Positions 1 through 8,801 of a stretch of 64,000 nt of DNA are shown one piece after another (position 1 is the first letter of the stretch; every line of letters begins with the position of its first letter). The notes beneath the pieces were generated by a model. It did not search any database. It saw only the letters and a program-made list of their open reading frames with translations, and had not been told where the DNA came from. A program made the translations under genes and the position numbers. The stretch is from Solirubrobacter sp963724195. GTDB taxonomy: Bacteria > Actinomycetota > Thermoleophilia > Solirubrobacterales > Solirubrobacteraceae. Where the stretch lies: NCBI GenBank assembly GCA_963724195.1, contig CAVRTQ010000016.1:186001-250000 (forward strand), given 5' to 3'.

Positions 1-722
1 TGTAGGCGAAGAAGATCACCGCCGCGGCGGTCACCACTCCATCGGCGCCGTTGGGCGCGAACGGCTTCAGGTTGTCCATGCTGAACGCCGACACGAACGC
101 CACGACGATGAAGAACAGCAGGATCAGCAGCTTGAAGACGACCATCAAGAAGTTCGCCCTCGCCGTCTCTCGCACCCCGCGCACGAGCAGGAACGTGACC
201 GCGGCGACGATCGCCACGGCAGGCAGGTTCACCTTGCCGCCGTCCTCGGGCGGGTTCGCGATCGATTCCGGCAGCGCGAACCCGAACGCGTTCTCGAGAA
301 ACTCGTTGAGGTTGCCGCCCCAACCCACGGCGACGGCCGCCACGGCCACGCCGTACTCGAGGATCAGGTCCCAGCCGATGATCCACGCCACGAGCTCGCC
401 GAGCGTCGCGTAGGCGTAGGTATAGGCGCTGCCGGACACCGGGATCGACGACGCCAGCTCCGCATAGCAGAGAGCCGAGAACACGCACGTCAACGCCGCC
501 AGGAGGAACGACAGGATCACCGCGGGACCCGCATCGCCGATGCCTTCGCCGATGACCACGAAGATGCCGGTACCGATGACGGCGCCGATGCCCAGCGCGG
601 TCAGGTCACGCGCGCCGACGGCCCGCTTGAGGCCGCCCCTCGTCGTCGGACTGGGTGTCCGCGACCAGGCGCGAATGGTCCTTGACCGCAAACGGTCCGG
701 TCGTCTTCCGAGTTGCCCCCAT
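1..722 (-). CDS. APC-family amino-acid permease, N-terminal part (runs off the window), one frameshift
   Basis: Reading the minus strand from the ATG at 722 gives a short hydrophilic N-terminus and then a run typical of the first APC helices (LTALGIGAVIGTGIFVVIGE), followed by several more hydrophobic segments and the family-like SIPVSGSAYTYAYATLGE stretch. It should be an inner-membrane amino-acid transporter; the substrate cannot be read. The frame breaks near 640-645, where GGGG on the coding strand should be GGG (LVADTQSDDEG then GLKRAVGARDL), most likely a sequencing error. An AGGGGG ribosome-binding site precedes the ATG. The C-terminal half lies outside the window. It is divergent from recG. 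Confidence 0.85.
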
Positions 723-742
723 ACCCGTCCCCCTGACGGTCG

Positions 743-761
743 CCTAAACGGACCCTAAACG
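743..761. promoter_or_regulatory. Direct repeat CCTAAACG x2 between the permease and recG
   Basis: The octamer CCTAAACG occurs at 743-750 and again at 754-761, an 11-nt period (one helical turn), in the divergent intergenic region. It looks like a tandem regulator site; the regulator is unknown and chance cannot be excluded. Confidence 0.25.
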
Positions 762-805
762 CTTGTCCCGGATCGCGTCATGCCCCGTGTTCACACTTCC
801 TATAC

Positions 806-2899
806 GTGCCACCGACCCAGTTCGCCAGCTCCGACCCGCTCCCCGAGGGCGGCCGCCCGCGCATCGCGCGGCCCTCGCGGCTGGATCACGCGCTGGAGCT
901 GCCGGGCGAGAAGGCCGAGAAAGCGGGCGCGAAGCTCGGCCTGACGAGCATCGCGGCGCTGCTGGACCACATCCCGCGCGACCGGCGCGCCGCGCGCACG
1001 ATCGGTGACCTCGTGGAGGGGGAGACCGCGACCGTGGTGGTCGAGGTGCTCTCGATCACGAGCCGGCAGGTCCGCCGACGGGGCATGAAGCCGCTCGTGG
1101 CCGCGCGGGTGAGCGACGAGACGGGCACGATGGGCGTGACGTTCTTCAACCAGCCGTGGCTCGAGCGCCGCTACCGCCCCGGCACCCGGCTCCTGCTCAC
1201 CGGCAAGTACCAGGGCCAGCGCGGGTTCCGCGTCAACGAGCACGCCGAGACGGGCGAGCTCGTGTCGACGGGGGAGGACATGGCCACCTACCCGGCCTCG
1301 GACGGGCTGACGAGCGTGCAGATCGCCGCGCTCGTGCACGAGCAGCGCGCGGAGATGCGCAACGTGCTCGAGCCGCTGCCCGCCCGGATCCGGGCGCTGG
1401 AGCGCCTGCCGGACCGCTGGGCGGCCGTGGACGCCGCGCACTTCGGCGACCAGGAGGGCGGCCGGCGACGGCTCGCGTTCGACGAGTTCCTGCTGCTGCA
1501 GATCGCGCTCCTGCGCCGCCGCGCGCGCCGCCGCGAGGGCGCGCGGGCGGAGGCGTTGAGCGCCCCCGGCGAGCTCACGGCCCGCTGGCTGCGCGACTCG
1601 CTCCCGTTCACGCCCACCGGCGACCAGCAGCGCGCGATGGCCACGCTCGACGAGGACGTGGCGTCCGACCGCCCGATGCAGCGCCTGCTGATGGGCGAGG
1701 TCGGCTCGGGCAAGACCGTCGTCGCGCTGTACGCGATGCTGCGCGCCGTCGAGTCCGGCGGCCAGGCCGCGCTGATGGCGCCCACCGAGACGCTCGCCGA
1801 GCAGCACTTCGCGACGCTGCAGAAGCTGATGCCGGGTGAGCTCGTCCAGGCCGCGCTGCTCACCGGCTCCACGCCGCAGTCGCGCCGCACCGACCTGCTG
1901 GGGAAGCTCGCGTCCGGCGAGCTGAAGATCCTCGTCGGCACGCACGCGCTGATCGAGGACGCCGTGGAGTTCGACCGCCTGCTCGTCGCGGTCGTGGACG
2001 AGCAGCACCGGTTCGGCGTCAACCAGCGCCGCAAGCTGGACCGCAAGGCGCCGGCCGGCCGCGCGCCGCACATCCTGCACATGACCGCGACGCCGATCCC
2101 GCGCACGCTCGCGCTCACCGCCTACGGCGACCTCGACGTCACGAGCCTGCACGAGCTGCCGGCGGGCCGGCGCCCGATCGTCACCCACGTCGCGTCCACC
2201 GACAACGAGCGCGCGCGGGCCTACGAGCGCATCCGCGAGGAGCTCGACGCGGGCCGCCAGGCGTTCGTGGTCTGCCCGCTCGTGGAGGAGTCCGAGGCGC
2301 TGCAGGCCCGCGCGGCCACGGCCGAGTTCGAGCGTCTGCGCGGCGGCGAGCTCAAGGACTACCGCGTGGTCCTGATGCACGGCCAGATGCGCCCGCGGGA
2401 GAAGCAGGAGGCGATGAAGGCGTTCGCGGCCGGCGGCGCGGACGTGCTCGTCGCGACGACCGTGATCGAGGTCGGCATCGACGTCCCGAACGCGACCGTG
2501 ATGCTCGTCGAGGACTCCGAGCGCTACGGGCTCAGCCAGCTCCACCAGCTCCGGGGCCGGATCGGCCGCGGCCAGTACGACTCCGTGTGCCTGCTCTTCG
2601 GCCCCAAGGAGTCGCGTCGGCTGCAGGCGATGGCCCAGCACTCGGACGGTTTCCGCCTGGCGGAGATCGACCTCGAGCTGCGTGGGGAGGGGGAGATGCT
2701 CGGCGTGCGCCAGTCCGGCCTGCAGGTGTTCAAGTTCGCCCGCTTGCCCGAGGACCTCGAGCTGCTCGAGCGTGCCCGACGGCACGCCCGCGAGATCATG
2801 GACAACGACCCCGAGCTGCGCACGCCCGAGCACGCGCTGATCGAGGACGCGATCGTCCGCGCCTACGGAGCCGACGCGCTGGAGCCGATCCCGGCCTAG
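806..2899 (+). CDS. recG: ATP-dependent DNA helicase RecG
   Basis: The 697-residue protein has the RecG layout: an N-terminal wedge/OB region (about residues 60-150, with VAARVSDETGTMGVTFFNQPW), then two helicase domains with Walker A GEVGSGKT near 297, a DEQH box (VVDEQHRFG) near 398, TATPIPRT, and the C-terminal IEVGIDVPNATVM and QLRGRIGRG motifs. RecG unwinds branched DNA and remodels stalled forks and Holliday junctions in the cytoplasm. The start is GTG (PPTQFASS follows). The TAG stop overlaps the stop of the convergent downstream gene, the two sharing a CTAG. Confidence 0.97.
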   Translation: MPPTQFASSDPLPEGGRPRIARPSRLDHALELPGEKAEKAGAKLGLTSIAALLDHIPRDRRAARTIGDLVEGETATVVVEVLSITSRQVRRRGMKPLVAARVSDETGTMGVTFFNQPWLERRYRPGTRLLLTGKYQGQRGFRVNEHAETGELVSTGEDMATYPASDGLTSVQIAALVHEQRAEMRNVLEPLPARIRALERLPDRWAAVDAAHFGDQEGGRRRLAFDEFLLLQIALLRRRARRREGARAEALSAPGELTARWLRDSLPFTPTGDQQRAMATLDEDVASDRPMQRLLMGEVGSGKTVVALYAMLRAVESGGQAALMAPTETLAEQHFATLQKLMPGELVQAALLTGSTPQSRRTDLLGKLASGELKILVGTHALIEDAVEFDRLLVAVVDEQHRFGVNQRRKLDRKAPAGRAPHILHMTATPIPRTLALTAYGDLDVTSLHELPAGRRPIVTHVASTDNERARAYERIREELDAGRQAFVVCPLVEESEALQARAATAEFERLRGGELKDYRVVLMHGQMRPREKQEAMKAFAAGGADVLVATTVIEVGIDVPNATVMLVEDSERYGLSQLHQLRGRIGRGQYDSVCLLFGPKESRRLQAMAQHSDGFRLAEIDLELRGEGEMLGVRQSGLQVFKFARLPEDLELLERARRHAREIMDNDPELRTPEHALIEDAIVRAYGADALEPIPA

Positions 2900-3258
2900 A
2901 TCAAGACGTCGACGATCGACCACTGCCACAGGCGAACGCAGCTGCTGAGCGTGAGCGGCGGTTCCACCTCGTAGGAAGAGTTCTCGATCAGCCGGGCGTC
3001 CCAGCACGAGCGGTTGCGGTGCGTCATCGCGTAGCTGGCGCCGCCGCCCGAGTCGTCGTAGACCGCGCAGCGTGAGAGTGCGTGGTCGCAATCCGCGTCC
3101 ATGAGCAGGCCGAAGCCCGCCGTCCGATGGATCGAGACCTCGAGCGACCGCTCATCCATCGGCGCGCGGATCACCGAGCTGGCCGCCAGCGCGAACCACC
3201 CGAAGGCGAACGGCAGCGCGGCGATGACCGCCACGATCCAGATCGTCCGGGTCCGCAT
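2896..3258 (-). CDS. Small exported or membrane-anchored protein of unknown function
   Basis: The 120-residue product starts at ATG 3258 with a single hydrophobic segment (about residues 5-27, IWIVAVIAALPFAFGWFALA) and continues with a polar domain containing four cysteines (CDHALSRC, SCWD, SSC) that could form disulfides outside the membrane. I do not recognise the family. It is convergent with recG, overlapping it by 4 nt, and divergent from the VOC gene at 3376. No clear promoter or strong ribosome-binding site is visible. Confidence 0.65.
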   Translation of the reverse strand: MRTRTIWIVAVIAALPFAFGWFALAASSVIRAPMDERSLEVSIHRTAGFGLLMDADCDHALSRCAVYDDSGGGASYAMTHRNRSCWDARLIENSSYEVEPPLTLSSCVRLWQWSIVDVLI

Positions 3259-3338
3259 GGGACCATGGTCGCAGCGGCGTGACGGTGCGAGACGCGGGCG
3301 TGTCCCCGCCCTGCGTTTGAGGACGGGATCGTTCGCGT

Positions 3339-3367
3339 TTCTAAAGAGGGACAGGCCCTCTTTAGAA
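3339..3367. promoter_or_regulatory. Perfect 12-bp inverted repeat in a divergent intergenic region
   Basis: TTCTAAAGAGGG (3339-3350), a 5-nt spacer ACAGG, and CCCTCTTTAGAA (3356-3367) form a perfect dyad. It is AT-richer than its surroundings and overlaps the candidate -10 box of the VOC gene that starts at 3376, so an operator is more likely than a terminator. It could also form an RNA hairpin. Confidence 0.6.
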
Positions 3368-3368
3368 T
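3363..3368 (+). promoter_or_regulatory. Candidate -10 box TAGAAT of the VOC gene (leaderless arrangement)
   Basis: TAGAAT ends 7 nt before the GTG at 3376, so transcription would begin at or near the start codon. It lies inside the right arm of the 3339-3367 dyad. Confidence 0.45.
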
Positions 3369-3375
3369 CCGCGGC

Positions 3376-4444
3376 GTGCAGTTGACGCTCGACCACGTCA
3401 TCCTGCGCGCCGCGGACCCGGGCGCGGTGATCGATGAGCTCGTCGCGCGGACCGGGGCTCCGGTGCTCGTGCCCGTCCACGACGCCGGCGCGTTCAAGTC
3501 CGGGATCGTGCGGGCGAGCGTGGACATCGAGGTGCTCGCGATCGGCGCCACGCCGCCGTCGCAGGTGCAGGGCTACGGGCTCGGCTTCACCGTCGACGTG
3601 CCGCTCGGCCAGGCCAACAAAGCCCTGCGCAAGGCGGGATTCCCGACCTCCGGGACGACCAAGGCCAAGGCCAACGGCCGGACGTGGGCGGCGGTGCAGG
3701 TGCACGGCCTGCTGCCGGACCCGTTCCCGCTGCCGGTGACCAAGAAGGCGCCCAAGCCCAACGACCGCCTCGCCGAGGCGATGGCGGGGTGGCTGACGAA
3801 GATCCCGTCCGTGGCGCGCATGGCGACCCGCAAGTCCGGCTCCTCGATGGTCGTCGTCACCGAGTACCGCTTCGATGCCGACGAGTGGCGCGCCGCCGCC
3901 GGCCCCGGTCTGACGGTCGCGAGCATCGAGGTCGGCACGCGCAGCCCGAACTGGGCCAAGTTGCCGCTCGCGCCCAGCCCGCTTGCGTTGTCGGAGGAGC
4001 TGCCGCCGGGCGTGCGTCGGATCGTGCTGGAGGGTGAGGGCACGCCGTTCACGCTCGGTGACGTCGAGTTCGCCTACGCGAGCCGCGGGCCCGACCCGGC
4101 GGAAGCCGACGCCCGCAAGCTCGTCGACGTGGCCGAGCGGATGCCGCGCCCGTTCCCCGAAGCGGTCGCGCTCGGCCTCGGCGCAGGTGCTGCAGTACTT
4201 CCCGGCCGCGCCGGCCCAGCCGCACTGGCCGCAGACCTGGGTGCGCGCCGCCCGCCTGCTCGACGCGCCCCAGCTCGAGGCGATCGCGCGCGGCGAGCAG
4301 CGCTGCTACCTCACCGCCCTCGGCGCGCTCAAGCTCGCCGAAGCGGGCATGCACGGCCCGCTGATCGACCACTGGCTCGCCGAAGAGCGCGACTACCCGT
4401 ACCTCACCGAGGACGAGCTCGCGGCGGTCAGGCGGGCGGTGTGA
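3376..4444 (+). CDS. VOC-superfamily (glyoxalase-like domain) protein, one frameshift
   Basis: The N-terminus (LTLDHVILRAADPGAVIDEL) and its length are typical of glyoxalase-like VOC proteins, which bind a metal or small substrate on paired beta-alpha-beta-beta-beta modules; no substrate is suggested. Frame 1 is convincing to about 4180 (FPEAVALGL), then coding continues in another frame with AQVLQYFPAAPAQPHWPQTW to the TGA at 4442-4444, so one extra base lies near 4180. The reconstructed protein is about 355 residues. The C-terminal part (DYPYLTEDELAAVRRAV) looks like a separate helical domain. GTG start, with no Shine-Dalgarno sequence. The 3' end overlaps the convergent RraA-like gene by 17 nt. 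Confidence 0.7.
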
Positions 4445-5072
4445 TCGCCAGCGAGGACGGCTCGCCGGCCCGCAGCGCCGCGACGTGCTCGCGCAGGTTG
4501 GTCATGTCGATCAGGCTCGCGCCGCGCCGCGTCGCCGCCAGCACCTCCGCCTCGACGGCCTCGATCTCCTGCGCCCGCGGCACGCACGCCTCGAGCTGCT
4601 CGCGGGGCGCGATCACGATCCCGTCGTCGTCGGCCAGCACCAGCTCACCGGGCGTGACGCGCAGCCCGCCGAAGGCGATCGCCCCGCCGACGCGCGGCGC
4701 GACGTCACTGCGTCCCGCCATCGGCACCGTCCCGCGCGCCCACAGCGGCAGCTCGCGCGGGAGGCCGGAGCGGTCGCGCACGTAGCCGTCGACCACGATC
4801 CCGCCCAGCTCACGGCGCGCCGCCTCGTTCGCCAGCAGCTCACCGAGCGCGGCCAGAGCTCCGCCGCCGGCCTGCACCACGAGCACGTCGCCGGGCTCGG
4901 CCTCGGCGATCGCCCACAGCACGCTGAGGAACTCGCCCGACGCGACCACGGTGTACGCGGGGCCGGAGATCCGCGCCTTCGGGGTCAGCGGCCGGATCGC
5001 GGGGTCCGCGACCGGCAGGGACTTGTCGACGTCGCAGAGCGTGCTCACGGGCAACCGGGCGAGGGCATCCAT
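4428..5072 (-). CDS. RraA-family protein (aldolase or RNase E regulator-like fold)
   Basis: The 214-residue product shows the RraA/demethylmenaquinone-methyltransferase-like core: STLCDVDKSLP at the start, PGDVLVVQAGGG, ELGGIVVDGYVRDRSG and DDDGIVIAPRE. In this family the GG-x-VVDG-x-x-RD segment binds a divalent metal and pyruvate enolate, and many members are 4-hydroxy-4-methyl-2-oxoglutarate/oxaloacetate aldolases. RNase E inhibition is less likely in an actinobacterium. ATG at 5072 is chosen because TAGGGT lies 7 nt upstream and the family motif starts soon after. It is divergent from rsmD. Confidence 0.8.
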   Translation of the reverse strand: MDALARLPVSTLCDVDKSLPVADPAIRPLTPKARISGPAYTVVASGEFLSVLWAIAEAEPGDVLVVQAGGGALAALGELLANEAARRELGGIVVDGYVRDRSGLPRELPLWARGTVPMAGRSDVAPRVGGAIAFGGLRVTPGELVLADDDGIVIAPREQLEACVPRAQEIEAVEAEVLAATRRGASLIDMTNLREHVAALRAGEPSSLAITPPA

Positions 5073-5085
5073 ACGCTGCACCCTA
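5072..5085. promoter_or_regulatory. Overlapping divergent leaderless -10 boxes for the rraA-like gene and rsmD
   Basis: On the plus strand TACGCT (5072-5077) ends 8 nt before the rsmD ATG at 5086. On the minus strand TAGGGT (complement of 5080-5085) ends 7 nt before the ATG at 5072. Each -10 box would lie between the other's box and start codon, so the two promoters should exclude each other. Confidence 0.4.
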
Positions 5086-5619
5086 ATGCGCGTCATCGCC
5101 GGCACCCACCGAGGGCGGACCCTCAAGGCCCCGCCCGGGGACGCCACCCGTCCCACGTCCGACCGGGTGCGGGAGGCGCTGTTCTCCATCCTCACCACTC
5201 AGACGCCCGGCGCGCGCGTCCTGGACCTGTTCGCCGGCTCCGGCGCGCTCGGGCTCGAGGCCCTGTCTCGCGGGGCTGACAGCGTCACGTTCGTCGACGA
5301 CGCGCAGCCCGCGATCAAGGCCATCCACGCCAACCTGCAGGCCCTCTCCGCGAGCGCCACGGTCAAGCGCAACGACGCCCTCCGCTTCCTCAGCGCGGCA
5401 TCAAGCAGCGGCGCGCAATACGATCTTGTGTTCCTCGACCCGCCATATCGTCATGCGGAGCGCCTCGCGCCACCGCTGTCGGAGGCCCTCCCCGCCGTAC
5501 TGGCGCCCGGGGCGGTGGTGGTGGCCGAGAGCGACAAGCGGGCGCCTTTGACGCTCACCCTGCCCCTCACCGACGAACGGCGCTACGGCGACACACTGAT
5601 CCGCATCTATGGCCCCTGA
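5086..5619 (+). CDS. rsmD: 16S rRNA (guanine(966)-N2)-methyltransferase RsmD
   Basis: At 177 residues it matches the family length. It begins MRVIAGTHRGRTLKAP, has the SAM-binding motif VLDLFAGSGALGLEALSRGA (about residues 45-64) and the catalytic VFLDPPY motif. RsmD methylates G966 of 16S rRNA in the 30S subunit, using S-adenosylmethionine. The end overlaps coaD by 11 nt; rsmD-coaD is the usual pairing in many bacteria. Confidence 0.95.
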   Translation: MRVIAGTHRGRTLKAPPGDATRPTSDRVREALFSILTTQTPGARVLDLFAGSGALGLEALSRGADSVTFVDDAQPAIKAIHANLQALSASATVKRNDALRFLSAASSSGAQYDLVFLDPPYRHAERLAPPLSEALPAVLAPGAVVVAESDKRAPLTLTLPLTDERRYGDTLIRIYGP

Positions 5620-6106
5620 CCCCCGCATCGCGATCTGCCCCGGCTCCTACGACCCGGTGACCAACGGTCACGTGGACATCATCTCGCGCGCCTCGGTGAT
5701 GTTCGACGAGTTGATCATCGCCGTCGTGAACGCGTCCGTGCGCAAGAGCAAGTCGGTGTTCACCGCGGAGGAGCGGATCGGCTTCGTCGAGCACGCCACG
5801 GCGCATCTGGGCAACGTCCGCGTGGTCCCGTTCGACAAGCTCGTGGTGGATTTCGCCCGCGAGCAGGGGGCCAAGGCGATCGTCAAGGGATTGCGCGCGA
5901 TCAGCGACTTCGAATACGAGTTGGAGATGAACCAGCTGAACCGTTCGCTGGCCTCCGATGTGGAATCCATCTACCTGATGGCCTCACCCCAGTACAGTTT
6001 CCTGTCATCCAGCGGAGTCAAGGAGATCGCCACTTTCGGAGGCGACGTCTCGGGACTCGTGCCTGAGGAGGTCGCCCGCCGCTTGCAGGAAGCGCTGGGG
6101 CGGTAG
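5609..6106 (+). CDS. coaD: Phosphopantetheine adenylyltransferase CoaD
   Basis: The 165-residue enzyme carries the nucleotidyltransferase signature near the N-terminus (ICPGSYDPVTNGHVDIISR, with the TxGH-like TNGH), KGLRAISDFEYELEMNQLN, and SSSGVKEIA near the C-terminus. It converts 4'-phosphopantetheine and ATP to dephospho-CoA, the penultimate step of coenzyme A synthesis. Translation is probably coupled to rsmD through the 11-nt overlap. Confidence 0.97.
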   Translation: MAPDPRIAICPGSYDPVTNGHVDIISRASVMFDELIIAVVNASVRKSKSVFTAEERIGFVEHATAHLGNVRVVPFDKLVVDFAREQGAKAIVKGLRAISDFEYELEMNQLNRSLASDVESIYLMASPQYSFLSSSGVKEIATFGGDVSGLVPEEVARRLQEALGR

Positions 6107-6122
6107 CGAAACGGGGAACGAA

Positions 6123-6587
6123 ATGGACGTCCTGGTACTCATCGACAAGCTGGACGACCTCGTCCACAACGCCAAGGCGGTCCCGCTCACGGACACCGTG
6201 CGCGTGGACAAAGAGGAGATCTACGACATCCTCGACCAGATGCGCGCCACGATCCCTGAGGAGATCAAGCAGGCGCGCTGGATCGTCAAGGAGCGCCAGG
6301 AGATGCTCGCGGAGGCCAAGCGCGAGGCCGAGCGCATCGTCAAGGAAGCGCGCGAGCGCCAAGAGCAGCTCGTCTCCCAGCAGGAAGTCACCCGCCAGGC
6401 CGAGCGCGCGGCGGAGGACATCATCGAGGACGCGCGGGCCCGCGAGCGCGAGATCCGTCTCGGCGCCGAGGACTACGCCGACGAGATCCTCAACACGCTC
6501 GAAGTGAATCTGTCCAAGTTCATCGCGGCTGTGCAGCGCGGCCGTGAGCGGCTTCAGGGCCGCGACGAGCCCGCCGAAGTCTCCTGA
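6123..6587 (+). CDS. SepIVA/DivIVA-like coiled-coil protein
   Basis: The 154-residue protein begins MDVLVLIDKLDDLVHNAKAV and is then almost wholly charged coiled coil (residues about 60-130, with repeated EAKREAERIVKEARER). It matches the actinobacterial family found just after coaD, whose mycobacterial member SepIVA is a septum-associated DivIVA-domain protein. A role in cell-envelope growth or division is inferred from that family. It lies 16 nt after coaD and is probably in the same operon. Confidence 0.75.
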   Translation: MDVLVLIDKLDDLVHNAKAVPLTDTVRVDKEEIYDILDQMRATIPEEIKQARWIVKERQEMLAEAKREAERIVKEARERQEQLVSQQEVTRQAERAAEDIIEDARAREREIRLGAEDYADEILNTLEVNLSKFIAAVQRGRERLQGRDEPAEVS

Positions 6588-6592
6588 GGGGG

Positions 6593-7312
6593 CTGGATCT
6601 AGAGGGCCTGACCCGGCGCTTCGGTGACCGGGTCGCGCTCGACGGCGTGTCGTTCGCCGTCGAGCCGGGCCAGATGTTCGGTTTCGTCGGCCCCAACGGC
6701 GCCGGCAAGACGACGACCATGCGCATCGTCATGGGCGTCCTCGCGCCCGATGCGGGCGAGGTGCGCTGGAACGGCGAGCCGCTGCACATGCGCATGCGCG
6801 CCCGCTTCGGCTACATGCCGGAAGAGCGCGGGCTGTACCCGAAGATGCGCGTGAAGCCGCAGCTGAGCTACTTCGCCGCGCTGCACGGTGTCGACGATCC
6901 GGACGCGTCCGCGGACCGCTGGATCGAGCGCCTGGGCCTGACCGAGCGCGCGGGCGATCGCGTCGAGGAGCTCTCGCTCGGCAACCAGCAGCGCGTGCAG
7001 CTCGCCGCCGCGCTGGTGCACGAGCCCGAGCTGCTCGTCCTGGACGAGCCGTTCTCCGGCCTGGACCCGGTCGGCGTGGACGTGCTCAGCGGCGTGCTCC
7101 TCGACTACGCCCGCACCGGCGTGCCCGTCGTCTTCTCCTCGCACCAGCTCGAGCTCGTCGAGCGCCTGTGCGAGGCCGTCGCGATCATCAAGGACGGCCG
7201 GCTGGTCGCCTCCGGCACCGTCGAGGAACTGCGCGGGCCGGGCAAGAAGGTCGTCAAGGAAGTGATCGAGCGCCCGACGCTCACGGACCTGTTCCGGGAG
7301 GCGGTGAAATGA
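6593..7312 (+). CDS. ABC transporter ATP-binding protein (NatA-type)
   Basis: The domain starts LDLEGLTRRFGDRVALDGVS, then Walker A GPNGAGKTT, Q-loop region GYMPEERGLYP, signature LSLGNQQRVQLAAAL, Walker B LLVLDEPFSGLDP and the switch histidine in SSHQLE. It pairs with the permease that follows (ATGA overlap), like the NatAB/YhaQP exporters. The conserved N-terminus begins at 6593 but the codon there is CTG; the first normal start in frame is GTG 6647, which would cut into the first strand. A lost base at the start is possible. A GAGGGGG ribosome-binding site lies at 6586-6592. Confidence 0.9.
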   Translation: MDLEGLTRRFGDRVALDGVSFAVEPGQMFGFVGPNGAGKTTTMRIVMGVLAPDAGEVRWNGEPLHMRMRARFGYMPEERGLYPKMRVKPQLSYFAALHGVDDPDASADRWIERLGLTERAGDRVEELSLGNQQRVQLAAALVHEPELLVLDEPFSGLDPVGVDVLSGVLLDYARTGVPVVFSSHQLELVERLCEAVAIIKDGRLVASGTVEELRGPGKKVVKEVIERPTLTDLFREAVK

Positions 7313-8394
7313 TCAACCGCAACGTGCGGCTGGTGGCCCGGCGCGAGATCAGAGAGCGCGCGTTCGAGAAGTCGTTCCTGATCTCGACCGGCATCACGCT
7401 CGCGATCATCATCTGCGTCGTCGTGATCCCGCCGCTGTTGGGCGTGGGCGGGACCACGCAGTACGTGATCGCGACCGACGCCGAGAGCCGCCCGATCGCC
7501 GAGCGGGCCGTGGCGCTGGCCCCGAACTTCGACGCCGAGGTGACCATCGGCACCGACGACCCCGACGTGCGGCTCGTCGGGGGAGAGATCCGCTCGCAGG
7601 AGCAGCCCGACGACGCGCTCGTGGGTCTGCTCCAGACGGCCAACCAGGCGCTCGAGCCCAGCCAACGGCCGGAGCTGACGGTCAAGACCGTCGAGCCGGT
7701 CGATCCGGACCGCGACGCCAGGGCCGGTCTGGCCTTCTTCGCGATCCTGCTGCTCTATGGCCAGCTGATCGCCTACGGCTACATCGTCGCCTCGGGCGTG
7801 GTGGAGGAGAAGGCTTCGCGCGTGATCGAGGTGCTGCTGGCCACGCTCAAGCCGAAAGACCTGCTCGCGGGCAAGGTGCTCGGGCTGGGCGTGCTCGGGC
7901 TGACGCAGTTGCTGGTGACCGCGTTCATCGGCGTGGCCGTCGCGGGAGCCACGGGCGCGTTGACCGTCGACGCCGCGCTGATCTCCGCGATCGCCCTCGC
8001 GCTCGTGTGGTTCGTGCTCGGCTACGCGTTCTACGCGTCGCTGTACGCGGCGGCGGGGGCGCTCGTCCCGCGCCAAGAGGAGTTGCAGAGCACCACGACC
8101 CCGTTGACGATGGCGATCCTGGTGGCGTTCTTCGCCGGCTTCGCGGTCAACGACGACCCGAACAGCCTCCTGGCCCACGTCTGCGCGTTCATCCCCTTCA
8201 CCGCCCCGATCACGATGCCCGGCCGGATCGCGCTCGGCGCGGTGCCGCTGTGGGAGATCGTGGCGTCGGTCGCGGTCATGGTCACCTCCACCGCGCTGAT
8301 GATCCCCTTCGCCGCCCGGATCTACGCCGCGGTCGTGATGCGCACCGGGTCAGCGGTCAAGCTGTCCGAAGCGCTCCGGCTCGCCCGGCAGTAG
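7309..8394 (+). CDS. ABC-2 type permease (NatB/YhaP-like)
   Basis: The 361-residue membrane protein has one N-terminal helix (about residues 27-50, ISTGITLAIIICVVVIPPLL), a large extracytoplasmic domain of about 120 residues, and then five or so C-terminal helices. This is the layout of ABC2_membrane_3/NatB-type exporters. The motif SGVVEEKASRVIEVLLATLKP between helices is characteristic of this family. With the preceding ATPase it should form an exporter of sodium or a small molecule; the substrate is not inferable. The ATG overlaps the ATPase stop (ATGA). Confidence 0.9.
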   Translation: MINRNVRLVARREIRERAFEKSFLISTGITLAIIICVVVIPPLLGVGGTTQYVIATDAESRPIAERAVALAPNFDAEVTIGTDDPDVRLVGGEIRSQEQPDDALVGLLQTANQALEPSQRPELTVKTVEPVDPDRDARAGLAFFAILLLYGQLIAYGYIVASGVVEEKASRVIEVLLATLKPKDLLAGKVLGLGVLGLTQLLVTAFIGVAVAGATGALTVDAALISAIALALVWFVLGYAFYASLYAAAGALVPRQEELQSTTTPLTMAILVAFFAGFAVNDDPNSLLAHVCAFIPFTAPITMPGRIALGAVPLWEIVASVAVMVTSTALMIPFAARIYAAVVMRTGSAVKLSEALRLARQ

Positions 8395-8411
8395 TTCCCC
8401 TGCGCGGATCT

Positions 8412-8732
8412 CTAGGTCGCCCAGAAGCTGCTCATCGCGACCGTGTTGTGCTCAGCCTCGGGTTCTGAGCGGATGAGGAACTCCTCGTCCCGGGGTTCGA
8501 GGCGGGCGGTGCGGTCCTTGGACCCGCTGAACGCTTCGATGTGCGCCTCGCTCTCCCACAGCGACACCGCCTGAAAGTGGGTCTCCTCGCCTTCCTCGCG
8601 GCGCAGCAGGAACACCCCGAGGTTCCCGGGCGTCCCCTGGATGGCCTTCAGGCCGGTCTCGTGCAGGTACTCCACGTACTCGTCGGCGCGCGCGGTGGGA
8701 ACCGTTCCGCGCCAGATGCGTGCGATTGCCAT
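8412..8732 (-). CDS. Antibiotic biosynthesis monooxygenase (ABM)-like small protein
   Basis: At 106 residues it is a single ferredoxin-like ABM domain: IARIWRGTVPTARADEYVEYL at the N-terminus, and ETHFQAVSLWESEAHIEAFSG containing the usual SLWES core. Such proteins are homodimeric and act as cofactor-free oxygenases or simply bind hydrophobic ligands; the role here is unknown. It is convergent with the ABC operon. Confidence 0.75.
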   Translation of the reverse strand: MAIARIWRGTVPTARADEYVEYLHETGLKAIQGTPGNLGVFLLRREEGEETHFQAVSLWESEAHIEAFSGSKDRTARLEPRDEEFLIRSEPEAEHNTVAMSSFWAT

Positions 8733-8801
8733 GCCTATGACATGCCCTGATCCGGGGCCGGCTACACCGCGCCCGGCGCGCTCACCGGTAGCCTTCGCCG
8801 C

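Noticed and set aside
800..3091. A 763-residue open frame antisense to recG
   Set aside because: Arginine/leucine/alanine-rich shadow of a GC-rich gene; recG has full motifs on the other strand.
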